Assembly: GCA_954871525.1 (NCBI GenBank)
Contig: OX940864.1
Coordinates: forward strand, 28,452,001-28,516,000
From: Parietaria judaica
Taxonomy: Eukaryota > Streptophyta > Magnoliopsida > Rosales > Urticaceae
Direction: 5' to 3'
DNA: 64,000 nt
In this document: positions 11,479-24,290 of the stretch, one piece after another
Layout: every line of letters starts with the position of its first letter
Position numbering within the stretch: position 1 is the first letter of the stretch
Position numbers and translations under genes: made by a program
The notes under the pieces: model-generated
Told to the model about the DNA's origin: nothing
Seen by the model: only the letters and a program-made list of their open reading frames with translations
Database searches by the model: none

Positions 11479-11948
11479 TTTATCTATAGTAATTTTATTT
11501 TGTTGTGTTGTGTTTTTTTAAAGTCTTTTTAGTTTCCTTATTGATTTTTTTCCCCAAATTTATAATGTACTTGTGTTTGGTATTAATTTATTATAATCGT
11601 TTTATATTATAATTTCGTGCAATGTGCAAATATCATTGTTTATTTTAAATTATCATTGTCTTTTAAATTATGCAAAATAATATATTTTATAAAACTTAAA
11701 TAATTTTAAGGGTAAATATTAATAATCATATAAAAGATGGCATTTGGATAAATTTTAAAACTTAAAAGAATTGGATTTTTTTTTTATCAAGCAATACAAT
11801 AGTGCAGCGCTACTTGTTGGGATATATCATCCCACGCTATAATAGTGTGAGAAATAGAGCACGACTAGAGGGCTTGCACTACTATTGCGTACCTTGTCCA
11901 ATTCCACTGGAGAGGCTCTTAGAGAATGAGAAATTTACCATAAAAAAG

Positions 11949-12403
11949 GGTTAATGACGGCGAAAATACTCAAAGTTTAGTCAAAGAACCCCTCGTGTAC
12001 CCAAAGTTTAAAAGTGACGACAAAAATACCCAAAGTCGCATTTGGGGCGTTGACCACTCCATTCTCGTAACGCAGTTAAATTACCCGTTAATTGGCCTGT
12101 GGACAAACGTGGGTTGCTGACATAATAATTTTTTTCCACGTGGACGAGCCCACATCAGCCTCGTTTACGACAAAATAAAGAATTAAACCCCTAATTAATA
12201 CTATTTAATACAACTAATTAAACCCCTAATGATTACACTTAACAAAATAGATTAAAAAATAACAAATAATAAATTGGGTATTTACGAGAATGGAGTGGTC
12301 AGCGCCCCAAATGCGACTTTGGGTATTTTTGCCGCCACTTTTAAATTTTGAGTACACGAAGGGTTCTTTGACCAAACTTTAGGTATTTTCGCCGTTATTA
12401 ACC
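11949..12403. mobile_element. Foldback MITE with 122-bp terminal inverted repeats
   Basis: The first ~122 bp (11949-12070) and the last ~122 bp (12282-12403) are reverse complements at about 90% identity, beginning GGTTAAT(G/A)ACGGCGAAAATAC. The 210-bp centre is AT-rich and non-coding. Flanking A-rich sequence (TAAAAAA on both sides) could be a 9-bp duplication, which with the long repeats would suggest a Mutator-like MITE, but it is low complexity. Related sequence occurs in HCF101 intron 13. Confidence 0.85.
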
Positions 12404-14612
12404 TAAAAAAAATAAAAACTTATCAACGACGACGATGGAATGACGATTAGAAATTTTACCCGCATTATCCATGATAATAATGATAACAATCAGTTAAAAA
12501 TCAAGATAGCCAACTTGTGATTTTCAATTCTTCTGTCTTTTGGAGATGATGTCAGTTTATTTTATCATGTCGTTTGTACTCTTGGGATGTTTTGATATAT
12601 ATGCTCTTTTTCTTCACACTAACGTCGCCTTTACGCTCAGTTGTCGTTTCATCCTTTATGTCACTTATAGTTTTTAAGGCGTTTTTTAAATTCTGATGCT
12701 ATTTTTCTTTCGTTTTAGTACCTCTGATTTCCCTTTTTATGTCCATGTCATTACATTCACAGTCCTCTGTCAATTTATATTATTTTGCTTTTATTTATAG
12801 TATATCTCGATGTCCCTTTTCAGATTAATATCGTTCTCAGCATTTTATTACTGTGTTAAAATTAGGGGTGTGCAAAATAACCGGAAATCAAATTTTAAAA
12901 TCGTAACCGAAAACTATCTGGTCTAAAATCACCAAAACCAAATTTTTATGAAAACATGTTAAGGTTAACCGTATCTGGTTTCAAATACAGTTACCGGTTA
13001 TCTTTGTAATTAGTTTTAATATTATATATTAAATATTTAAAATTTATTAAATATAATTTGGCAATATTATCCTCTAATATTTTAATTTTAGGAAAAAAAT
13101 CTAAAACATAAATTATTAAAAAATTATCTTCTCTTGAACTCGCTTTAACCTCTTTCGTCTTTGTTTAGCTTTGTCGCTGGCTCGTCCCACAAGTATGAAT
13201 AAAAAACAATTTCAAGTTAGAAAAATTATATACTATAAAAAATGTAGCCCTAGGTAAAAATATAAAAAATTATGTTATGGCAACTATCAATCATACAGAT
13301 CATGCTTTAGGTTTTTACCAAATTGCACAACTAGAAGATGTGACAATGGACACATTATTTTTAGGCTCTCTTACAAAATACATTTTCAAAAAGAATAAGA
13401 AAAGTACATATATCTACGGCATTAGTACAGTAAAATCTCGTAAAATTAATAACCTCGATAAAATAATTCTTTTGTATAGTCCAAACTCTATCTCTAACTA
13501 ATATGACTAAATTTTACTTCGATAAATTAATAACCTCGATAATATAATAAAATACTCCGGTCCCAACAGTACTAATCGGTTTTACTACATGGAGTTGTGT
13601 TTTAGAGCACTACAATCTCGATATTAAAAAAAAGGGAGGGAAGGAGAAAACGAATGATAATACGATGATTAGATGAAGAAAGAAGAAGGAATTAGAACAT
13701 TTTCAAACGACGTATACAAAAATAAGAAGTTACAAAAATATGATGTACCACACTATGACGTAGAGGGTGCAATCCTACCAATGCTAATGTATTGGATCTC
13801 GTCGTGTTTGTGCGATAGTAGGATGAATGACTTCCTTCGAAATTCTCGTGTTGCACCCAATTAGAAAGAAAGTACAAAAATATGACGTGGAATGTGGATA
13901 CCAAAATTGTTTGAATCCTACATAAACGTATGAACTAAAGTATGAATATTGACATCTTGTGCTAAAGAACAAAGAAAGAAATAAAAAAAAATTGCGATAA
14001 AACGATAAATTATAAACAAAATGATAAAAGCGTACGAAGTTTGGTGTACGCCTTACTCGTTTTATAAATCAGTATAAATGACAAGTTAGTTTTTTTCTTT
14101 ACGCTTAGCAAGAGCCTTACACGTATGACAACCCGGCTTAGATGAAGATTGCGACTTTTTTGGTCGACGATATTAAAGACGAATATGCAAGACTTATAAG
14201 ATCATATCATGCATCCAAAATCACATCCTAGAAAGCTTTTACTCTTGTATAACTTTGTTCATCAATTCTGTTGAATTGTACTCAAAGACCAATATATGCA
14301 TAATGCATGATGACATAGCTTAGAGCGAATTATGGATGAACTTCTTTAATATGTATATATGTGTGTGCGTCATATTTTTGCGTAATTATTCCATCTCCAA
14401 ATACGTCGAGTTGAATTTCTAACGAGAGCTAACATCCTTCAACACAAAAAAAATAAAAAATAAAAAATAAAAAATCATGTATTGTAAGCATTAATTTAAT
14501 GTCGTACATGATTATGCAATCCGATTCATTAATATTGCATAGAACATTATTAGCCAAGATCTTAGAACGAGATGATTTTCACATATGAATATTAGATCGA
14601 GAAAGCGTACCT
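12404..14612. other. Intergenic, no gene seen
   Basis: AT-rich with short open frames only. At about 12866 TAGGGGTGTGCAAAATAACC resembles one end of a hAT element, followed by repeated words with ACCGG and GGTTA, but no second end was found. 13540-13980 has short frames on both strands without family resemblance. Confidence 0.5.
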
Positions 14613-14882
14613 TGATCCATGATCGGAATAGTAGCGGAAACGATTAATCACCGGAATTGCGTTTCTCTCTCTTAACCTCTTTAGAGTGACAAGCCTTATT
14701 TGATGGAGAGGAAAACTTACGTAGGTAGAGAGAGGACCAATTCCTAGGGTTTCTCTTTATATAGACTCACCATCAGGGTATAATAGGAATTTACCTTTAT
14801 TTAATTAAACCAATTAGATTTATCTTATTATTATTAAACTCATTAATTAATTGTGCCCAATGGGCCATACGTGAGTCCAACA
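14613..14882 (-). repeat. 3' LTR of the copia element
   Basis: On the minus strand it starts TGTTGGACTCACG at 14882, just after the purine tract. It contains a TATA box (TCTATATAAAGAG) near 14760 and a short pyrimidine-rich leader. The far end (about 14613 or a few bases lower) is a guess based on a CA dinucleotide; without the other LTR it cannot be fixed. Confidence 0.6.
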
Positions 14883-15278
14883 TTCTCCTATTTGGCCCAT
14901 GTGCCATTATATCCTTTATGGTTTAGAATAAACATAATTGCGCATACTTAAGATAAATCCATCGTAATGTTTAATTATATCATAAAGTTATTATCAAGCA
15001 TGACGACTAATAAGGATCATGGCGGTTGTACATCAGTTTTTGACATAGTCCCTTCCATGTATCACGATACTAGTTTCACACTCAACATAACACATAATAA
15101 GGTAATAAATAACGGTCCGACGATAATGTCTTTGTCAGAGACAAAAGATCTTGTTTGGTTCACATAATGCATTCATGTATATACTAATCATAAGAAACAA
15201 GATCCATTCATTCATATAAGAAACAAAATAAGTGAGCTCAAAGTGTCAATCACATAAAACGTAATACGTAAAATAACG

Positions 15279-17036
15279 TTAATGATGACATCCAAGGATC
15301 CCCATTCTTTCAACATGTTCAGTGAAAACCTTGGGGGGCAATCCTTTCGTTAATGGATCTGCAACCATAAGTTTTGTGCTAATGTGCTCGATTGACACTC
15401 TTTGTTTCTGAACTTCTTCTTTAACGCCAAAGTATTTCAATTCCATATGCTTAGCACCCTTCGAATACTTGTCGTTTTTAGAAAAGAAGACTGCTGCGGA
15501 GTTATCACAATAAATTTTCAGCGGTTTGGCGATACTGCCGACAATTCCAAGTCCCGAAATAAAATTCCGCAGCCATAAACCATGAACTGTAGCCTCAAAG
15601 CATGCTACAAACTCAGCTTCCATAGTGGATGCAGCAATGACAGACTGCTTCACACTCTTCCATGAGATTGCTCCTCCGGCTAGAAGAAACAAATAGCCAT
15701 TAGTGGATTTCCTAGAATCCACACATCCGGCAAAATCTGAATCTGAATATCCAATCACCTCAAGGTGGTCAGACTTCCTATAAGTGAGCATATGATCTTT
15801 CGTTCCTTGCAGATACCTCAGTACTTTCTTTGCAGCTTTCCAGTGATCTAATCCTGGGTTACTTTGATACCTTCCCAGCATTCCGACAGCAAAACTAATG
15901 TCCGGTTTGGTACAGGTCTGTGCGTACATCAAGCTTCCCACAATAGATGCATAAGGAATTTGTTCCATCTGATTGCGCTCCAATTCATTCTTTGGACATT
16001 GATTGAGACTAAATTTATCTCCCTTCTGAATTGGCGCAACACTTAAAGAGCATTTGTCCATTTTGAATTTCTCTAGAACTTTATTGATATATGCTTTCTG
16101 AGACAATCCCAACCATCCATGTGATCTATTACGAAATATTTCTATTCCGATCACATAGGATGCCTCACCCATATCTTTCATTTCAAAGTTCTTCGAGAGA
16201 AATTCCTTGGTTTGACGTAATAAACCAAGATCGTTAGTAGCAAGCAAGATATCGTCAACATACAAAACCAGAATAATAAACTTGCTCCCACTGATCTTTA
16301 AATATATACATCGATCAACGATGTTTTCAGTAAATCCAAAAGATGTAATGGTATCATTGAACTTAAGATACCATTGTCGGGAAGCTTGTTTAAGTCCGTA
16401 TATTGACTTCTTGAGTTTACACACCATATGTTCTTTACCATCAACTTTAAAACCTTCAGGTTGATCCATAAAGACATCTTCATCTAAATTCCCATTCAAA
16501 AAGGCAGTTTTCACATCCATTTGATGGAGCTCCAAATCATAATGAGCCACCATCGCCATGACTATTCTTAAGGAGTCCTTTTTAGAAACGGGCGAAAAGG
16601 TCTCTTTGTAGTCAATACCATCTTTCTGAGTAAAACCTTTGGCAACGAGTCTGGCCTTGTGTCTTTTGATATTGCTGTTCGAGTCATGCTTGGTCTTGAA
16701 GACCCATTTACACCCAACTCTTTTACAACCTTCTGGCAATTCAACAAGATCCCAAACTTCATTGTGATCCATTGATTTTAGCTCTTCTTTCATGGCATCT
16801 AACCATTTATGAGAGTTTTCACTCTCTATGGCTTGTGAAAAAGAAACTGGGTCATTTTCAATTCCGGAGTCAAATTCAGACTCCATCAGATAAACCAAAT
16901 AATCATTTGAAATGGCATATTTTCTTTCTCTCCCAGATCTTCTTAATGTGATTTCTTGTGGTTCACCCATAATATGTTCATTTGCTATGATAAGTTCTTT
17001 ATGTGGAGCTTCATCGTTAATTTGTTGTTCTTGCAA
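15279..17036 (-). pseudogene. Copia reverse transcriptase and RNase H region
   Basis: An open frame of about 585 codons. Residues about 95-340 are the reverse transcriptase, with FKTKHDSNSNIKRHKARLVA, KTAFLNGNLDEDVFM and the catalytic YVDDILLA. Residues about 430-560 are the RNase H, with the acidic residues in GYSDSDFAGC, EAEF and YCDNSAAV. The frame is the direct continuation of the integrase frame, separated by one TAA (17073-17075) and 12 codons. Catalytic motifs are intact, so decay is recent, but the stop, the missing gag and protease and the missing 5' LTR prevent independent activity. Confidence 0.93.
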
Positions 17037-17072
17037 ATCATTATCATGTTCAACATGTGCAGGAACAACAAC

Positions 17073-18098
17073 TTAAGTATAAGATAAAGGCAAAGAGATT
17101 TGCACTCTAACTTCTTGAATTTTCACTTTACGTGGTTCCAATCTCCCACTAACTTCACCATTCTCAATGAACCTTGCATTTCCAGTTTCAACAATTATTG
17201 TACTATGATTAGGACAATAAAATCGATACCCTTTAGATTTTTCTGGATAACCAATGAAGAAACCATTGATTGTTCTTGCATCCAGTTTCTTTTCATGTGG
17301 ATTATAAATTCTTACTTCTGCCGGGCAACCCCAAACATGCAGGTGCCTTAAACTAGGTTTCCTTCCCGTCCACAGTTCAAAAGGTGTCTTAGGAACTGCC
17401 TTACTAGGAACCCTGTTTAGCAAATACACGGCAGTCTTTAAAGCATGCATCCACAATGATTTGGGTAAAGAAGAATTGCTTAACATACTCCTAACCATAT
17501 CCATTAATGTACGGTTACGCCTTTCTGCAACACCATTTTGTTGCGGTGTTCCTGGCATTGTGTATTGAGCACAAATACCACGACTTTCAAGGAACTTAGC
17601 AAAGGGACCAGGGCACTGTCCACTTTCATCATATCTTCCGTAATATTCACCACCTCTGTCAAATCTGACAATTTTCACCTTTCTATCTAATTGCCTTTCA
17701 ACTTCATTGATAAACACCTCAAGGGTATCTACCGATTGAGATTTTTCATGCAGCAAATAAATATATCCATAACGTGAAAAATCATCGATAAAGGTGATAA
17801 AATATCTTTCTCCACCAAAAGATGGAACAGCAAAAGGCCCACGAATATCGGTGTGAATAATTTCAAGGAGCTGTGTGCTTCTTGTGGCTTCTTTCTTAAG
17901 TGTCTTTCTTGTTTGCTTTCCCTTAATGCATTCAATACAAACACCAAGATCAGTAAAATCCAAATCATGCAGGATTTCATTCTTTACTAATCTTTCAATT
18001 CTTTCTTTGGATATATGACCCAAACGTTTATGCCACAAGTAAGCAGATGATTCATCAGACATACAACGTTTAGTTCCAACATTATGATGCAAGGTCAA
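17073..18098 (-). pseudogene. Copia GAG-pre-integrase and integrase region
   Basis: About 341 open codons. A zinc-binding N-terminus (LWHKRLGH ... CIECIKGKQ) is followed by the integrase core with IHTD, FDRGGEY and the glutamate in [13 protein letters not shown], then the copia-type C-terminus ([35 protein letters not shown]). Coding continues a few codons above 18098 and ends where LTR sequence starts at 18117. The frame closes with a premature TAA. Known role: inserts element cDNA into the host chromosome. Confidence 0.93.
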
Positions 18099-18116
18099 TA
18101 GAGTCTCGGTAAAAAC

Positions 18117-20536
18117 TGTTGGACATATGTGTCCTTAAACAAGATATTTTATCCATTTGTAAAAGATTATGACAAGTCATTGAATAAAGATGATACTTAT
18201 TATGATAATCTTATTATAGTTTCTAGTAGAGTAAAATAGAATGTTTGATCCTTAGTTCATAAAGGATGCAATTATGAATTATTATCACAACAGAGTCAAT
18301 GTGAGGAAGAATTAATAATCATAATAAATATACTTAAAATGTCCGTGACCTGATCAACTGGGTGGGAGCCCATTAATCGTATAAGGTCATTAATGTGACT
18401 AAGTGACAATCTTATTCTGGATTTTGTGTGTGTCACACTCACTAGAAGTGCATTAGGTATGAAGTGTCTTCATACTGGACTGGACCTGACTTAAACTCCG
18501 GAAGTTATCATATAAGACCGTCACTGATAACTTGGAGTTGAGTCACTAGTAGATGATCAAATGGATATTCGATCTAAGTCCTGAGTGATCTTGAGTCCAA
18601 GCTGCTCGCTTGATTGTTCTTTGATTTAACCGTTAAAGAACACGAAATATTACCGCTGTTCCCAACACTATTATTTTGGGAACATGATAGTCAGCAGTAA
18701 GGGTAGCTTGGTCATAGACATGGGCATCACACAGCTCTCTTCAGAGTGATGATGATTCCCTTGATTGTCGGTGGTGAGAAGTGAGAGGTACCCGTGCGCA
18801 ACTTATGAATCGAAACCATAAGTGGGTTACTCATAATATTACTGACTAAGTCAAGGATGAAAATTCAATAAGGGGCATAACGGTAGAAACTGCCTGCTCG
18901 GGTGTGGATCATCAAGTGAAAGATCAATAACCCGAATTTGATTGTATCAATGGACACCCTAATGTTATAAAGGGAATAATATATACCGTATCACTAAAGA
19001 GTGCAGCCTCGGGTCTATAGTGGAATCACTTCAAGGTTTGACGAACAACTAGCAGTTCGTTGGAGCTTAAGTGATACGGGTCCATGGTCCCCAGGATAGC
19101 TCCGTAACGGATGATACGTACGTGATTAAAATACATTCTGGATAATGTTTAATCATTTGGCTTGACTTATAAAACTGAAAGGTCTGTGGCAGACGTCAGA
19201 TAGTTTTATCGTTAGCGTGGCAAAAGTACCATATTTTGGTACACGAAATTAACTGATAAAAGAAAGTTAGAATTTAGATTTTTTATCAGCACCATTCTGT
19301 TGGAAATTAAATTCGAAGCTACTTTTCTTTTTGAACCGAGTCATTTCGACTTACGGTTAGTGATTTATGGATTTTCTAAGTTTATGATCGGTTCGATAAA
19401 CTTTGAAATTAAATCACATGTCACGAATTTAAATGATGGTGTGGCACCATGACATTTTAATGTGTGATATTGAGATCAGAAAATATTAATATAATTTAAT
19501 TATTTGGATTTAATTATTAATATGTTATTAATAATTAATTAATAATTAATAGATTTATATTAATAAATAAAAATATATATTTATATATATATTTATATGT
19601 GTAAATTCGAATTAGGGTTTCATAGTATAGTATGAAACCCTAGCCAATTCGAATAACATGATTTGGTCTTTCCATATTTGCGGCATAAGTACCAAATGTT
19701 TTGGTATCTTGGCAAATCCCTAAAATCAATTTAATCCATTGGATCGGTTATGATTTAATATCAACCGTTGGATTAGGATATTGATAAGTTCGAATTTAAT
19801 AACTTGGTGAACAAGTTTCATTTTTCGAATTTGGTTAATTAATTATATCCGTTGGATCGGTCTAAGATTTAATCTTTACCGTCGGATTGAAAATTAATTA
19901 ATTATATATATTTATATAATTTTCGAATTATAAGTTAAGGATAAAATCGAAATTATTTTTAATAAATCTTTTTATATTTTATTTTATCCTAAACTAATTT
20001 GATCCATTAGATCGGTTTAAAGATTTTTCTCAACCGTTGGATCTAGATAATAATAATTCGAATTTTATTATAAATATATAAGATAATTCGAATTTTATAA
20101 AGATAAGAAGATAAGATTGGATTTTTGATTTATCCAAATCTTTCTTATTTAATTAAATCCCTAATTAATTATATTCATTGGATTTAGATGAGATTAAATC
20201 TGGACCATTGGATTAAGATAATTAATTATATTTAATTAATAGAATTCGAAAATTAGGGAGGGAATTTCTCCAATTCGGTTACGGTTTGAGCCTATAAATA
20301 GGAGGCTCATTCTACATATTTTTCACACCTTTCCCCAGAGAAAAATTCAAACTTTCCCTCTTCCTCAGGGTCTGCGAATTTTCTCTTTGATCTCTCTTTT
20401 CTGGTTCGGCTTAGGAGACTATTTCTCCGGAAGCTTAAAAAGAACCATCAGTTAAAATTTTGCGACGGAGTCCTGCCGGCGAAGCCCACGCTTCGGTACG
20501 AGGATTCCAGGAGAATATCCCGGAAGATCACGTATT
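18117..20536 (+). repeat. Long LTR A (about 2.4 kb), 3' end missing
   Basis: It begins TGTTGGACATATGTGTCC and shares many blocks with solo LTR B (22695-24798): TCACTAGTAGATGATCAAAT, GAAGTGTCTTCATACTGGAC, GAGAGGTACCCGTGCGCAAC, CGAAGCCCACGCTTCGGTAC. It has a TATA box (CCTATAAATAG) at 20291-20301 and a pyrimidine-rich leader. Similarity to LTR B stops at about 20536, where B continues. The 3' end is therefore deleted or recombined and no second copy or target duplication is found. Its insertion cut the copia element at 18117. Confidence 0.72.
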
Positions 20537-20686
20537 TGGTAAACTATGTATAAAACAGTTGTTGCTGTTAACAAAAATTGATTTAGCGTTAGATAAAATA
20601 AATTTATTTAGAGTAAAAAGACTAAAAACTATTTTTATTTTTAGGCAAAACCAAAATCTAGGAATTATAGTTTTTACAACTCATGT

Positions 20687-20730
<44 letters not shown>

Positions 20731-20960
20731 TAAAAACAGTTTTACGAAACACTTAAAAAGCAGTTTAGTTTATTCTAAAAACAAAAACATGACTTTTTAA
20801 TCTAAACCAAGTGCAGCCACCATCATTAAAAAATAAAATTAGGTTATAGCGGTGTAATTATTTAATATTTTTATTTTTACGATAATTAAATCGAATGGCT
20901 GGAATTTTCAATGAAAATAATTTGCCTCTCTAAATTTTTTTTGTCTAGACTGGTTGTTAT
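20537..20960. other. Intergenic, with (AT)n at 20691-20725
   Basis: AT-rich sequence following the truncated LTR. It includes an uninterrupted AT dinucleotide run of about 35 bp. No gene seen. Confidence 0.6.
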
Positions 20961-22150
20961 CAGGGATCGAAATTTCGCGATAATCGAGCGATTAATCGCT
21001 GAAAACCACTTCTCGGTAACTTATCTCCTCTAATCCTTGTCGTTTTATACTTATCGCGATTTTTCGATTCGAAAAGCAAGTCACTTATCGATCAAAGTTT
21101 TCAAGTGTATTTTTTCGAAAAGCTTGTTACTTTTCGGTCAAAAATGATAAGTCAACCCCAGTATAGTTTTTTCTTTTTCGCTGCAAAGGTTCCAATTTCT
21201 TTTAATTTTAGAAGTTAAAGGTATTTTTAGGGTTTTTTTTTAGTAGATCTTAAGTGTTTTGAAGTTTAAATATTGTATATGTATGAATCATGTCAAATTT
21301 TCACAATTTTATTCTATATTTCATATAGTTACATAGAAAGCTATTAGGTTGAATGAAAGTTCAAGTTTGAGTTTCATGATACTTTGATTGTACATTTTAG
21401 GTTTTGAATCAAATGTTATTGTTGAATTTGATTTTTTTAGGTTTATTAATGAATATGGATGAATTATAATAGTTTGTGTGATTTTTGTTAATTTTTTTTT
21501 TTTTTTTGCAGATTTGGGGTGATTTTAGTGTTTGTTTGAATTGTTATATAATTGCGGTAAAAGTATTTATTTTTCGGAAATTGTTGAACTTGAGCTATAT
21601 TTTTAATATTTTTGATATAATTTCATTGTTTAACAATGTATATAATTAGGAAACTGTGAGTTTGACATAATTTTTTTTACAATTTGGCATTTTCCCGAAT
21701 TGTCCAATTATTGCGGCAAAAGTACATATGTTTCAGAAATTGGTTAATTGAGCTAGTTAATCGAATTTTTTGGTGTAATTTAATTTTATAATATTGTATA
21801 CAATTCATAAATTGTGTGTTTGACATAATTTGTTTTGTAATTTGACGTTTTCCAACTATTGAGGCAAAAGTACATATTTTTAGAAAATTGGCTAAATTGA
21901 GCTAGTTCTTCAAATTTTTTTATACAACTTATAATTTGTAAATAATAATTGTTATTATAATTTATTTTTTTATAGTTTTTCCATCGATAAATCCATCGAT
22001 AACCGATTAATCCATCGATAAGTTTCGATAACGGCAAACGATAATTTTTATAGGTTTTGCATCGATAAATCCATCGGTAAACGATTACTCCGTCGATAAC
22101 GGCAAACGATTTTTCGGCAAAAACGGCACTCAAATCCTTTATCATCACTA
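20961..22150. mobile_element. hAT-like element with TCGATAA subterminal repeats
   Basis: The left part (20961 onward) has repeated words around CGCGATAATCGAGCGATTAATCG; the right part (21980-22150) has CCATCGATAAATCCATCGATAACCG. Ends CAGGGATCGAAA and, reversed, TAGTGATGATAAA are loosely alike. Sequence with the same words recurs at about 46005-46702. Clustered short repeats near both ends fit a non-autonomous hAT element, but I found no clean 8-bp duplication and no coding capacity. Confidence 0.45.
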
Positions 22151-22694
22151 TGAAAAAGAAAAAAGAAAGAATGAAATCTGAAAATATTTAGAATTTAGAT
22201 ATGTTCAAAGAATGAATGGCATATCTAAAATTTTATTAAATTGACTGCAAAATATAGATATTGTTGTGGGTAAAAACCACTTGTTCAACAGTCACGGCAT
22301 CACACTTAGCAACGCCGCTTTTAGAGTGTTTTCTGATGAGCAATATGGGTCGTACGCCTCCGTTACTATCGTACGTGAATGATAATCAGTTAAGTTGAAA
22401 ATGAGGACAAAGTAAGATAGCTAAAATAACTTGTGAAATATGCTTCTCAATCATTTCATTCTCTTGCCTTAGTACTCATAATTGTGGAGAAAACCAACTA
22501 TAAGCTTGGATTCTCATCGTGTACAACAATGGCTGAAAATGAAAAGAAGAATGTTCTTGGGATTTTGTGTTGTACTCTTTTTGGGGTGAAGGACTTGGTA
22601 CTTGGCTAAATTGACTATCCTTGACTTTTATGAGCAATGTATTATTCTATTTATAGGTAGAGATTTTGGGCCTCATCATGGGCTTTGATTACAA

Positions 22695-24232
22695 TGTTGG
22701 ACATGCTTCCTTAAACAAGTTGTCATTTCCCTAATTGTAAAAGATTTTGACCAAAGTCGTTGAATAAAAGATGTTACTTATTATGTTAATCTTATTATAG
22801 TTTCTGGTAGAGTAAAATAGAATGTTTGTTCCATAGTTCATAAAAGATACAATTATGTTATTATTATCACAACCGAGTCAATGTGAGGAAGAATTAATAA
22901 TCATAATAAATGAACTTAAAATGTCTATGACCTGATTAATTGGGTGGGAGTCATTAATGTGACTAAGTGATAATCCTATTCTGGATTAAGTGTGTGTGTC
23001 ACATTCACTAGAAGTGAATTAAGTATGAAGCGGCTTCGTACTGGACTGGACCTGACTTAAACTCTAGAAGTTGTTATATAAGACCGTCACTGACAACTTG
23101 GAGTTGAGTCACTAGTAGATGATCAAATGGATATTCGATCTAAGTCCTGAGTGACCTCGAGTCTGGACTGTTGACTTGATTGTTCTTTGATTTAAATGTT
23201 AAAGAACACATTTTACTATCGTTCCCAATGCTGCTATTTTGGGAACATGATAGTCAACAGATAAGGGTAGCTTGGTCATAGACACGGACATCACATAGCT
23301 CTCTTCAGAGTCAAGATGATTCTCTTGATTGTTAGTGGTGAGATGTGAGAGGTACCCGTGCGCAACTTATGAATCGAAACCATAAGTGGGTTACTCACAA
23401 TATTACTAACTGAGTTGAGGATAAAAATGCAATGAGAGGCAAAACAGTAAAAGTCGCCTGCTCATGTGTGGATCATCAAGTGAAAGATCAATAACCCGAA
23501 TTTTATTGTATCAATGGACACCTTGCTATAAAGGGAATAATATATATTGTATCAATAAAGAGTGCAACATAAGTACCTATGGGCTGACACTAATATGCTT
23601 GGATTTGGACTTTCCAAATATGCGGCATAAGTACCTATGTTTAGGTATTAATGGAAAAACTTGAAATTAATTTGGTTCATTAGATCGGTCAAGTTTGATC
23701 TTAACCGTTGGATCATGATAATTAATTTGGAAAGCTAAATTCGAAGATGACTTGGTGACCAAGCATGGATTTCGAAATGGAAATTAATTAACATGTATAT
23801 ATGGAAATGAAAAATTCGAGTTCTTTATAATGGAGATCGAATTTTTGCTTGGTGAACAAGTAATGAGGCTTGACTTTATGCTAAATCAATATGGTCCATT
23901 AGATTGGTTATGGAATTAATTCCAACCATTAGATCTAGACTATTGATTTCGAAATTTTCATATACATGCATAGGGAATTTAAATTTTCTTATATAAGGAA
24001 GTGATTGGATAATTGATTTATTCATGGTTTCCTTAATTGGTTAAATCCCTAATTAATCCTAACAATTGGATCATTGGTGATTCAATCTTGGCCATTGGTT
24101 TGGAGTGATTAATTATATTTGCCCATTATAGAATTCTAAATTCATGCATGGAAGCTTCCCTTATTGGCTTCTCCATGAGCCTATAAATACAAGGCTCATT
24201 CTACACATTTCGCACACCTTCCCTAGAGCAAG

Positions 24233-24290
<58 letters not shown>

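Larger units (their letters stand above)
7564..11918. mobile_element. PIF/Harbinger transposon, degenerate
   Basis: It is flanked by TTA on both sides (7561-7563 and 11919-11921), the 3-bp target typical of this superfamily. The ends are loosely inverted (GGTCATCTCTAACCG against GAGCCTCTCCAGTGG). It holds the two expected genes in divergent orientation: a HARBI1-type transposase on the minus strand (about 7850-9130) and an ORF1 DNA-binding partner on the plus strand (from 9550). Both are broken. ORF1 is also interrupted by about 1 kb of LTR-like sequence. The end assignment is moderate; the coding identities are stronger. Confidence 0.75.
14613..18116 (-). mobile_element. Ty1/copia retrotransposon, 5'-truncated
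   Basis: Read on the minus strand it has integrase, reverse transcriptase and RNase H, then a short non-coding stretch, a polypurine-like tract (GGGCCAAATAGGAGAA) and a 3' LTR. gag, protease and the 5' LTR are absent. The frame is cut at 18117, where a long LTR of another family begins on the plus strand. One in-frame stop separates integrase from reverse transcriptase. Confidence 0.88.

Noticed and set aside
12866..13100. hAT element starting TAGGGGTGTGCAAAA
   Set aside because: Only one end found; kept as a remark in the intergenic entry.
18117..20650. LTR A as a clean solo LTR with AAAAC duplication
   Set aside because: No AAAAC preceded by CA is found where the LTR should end, and similarity to LTR B stops early.
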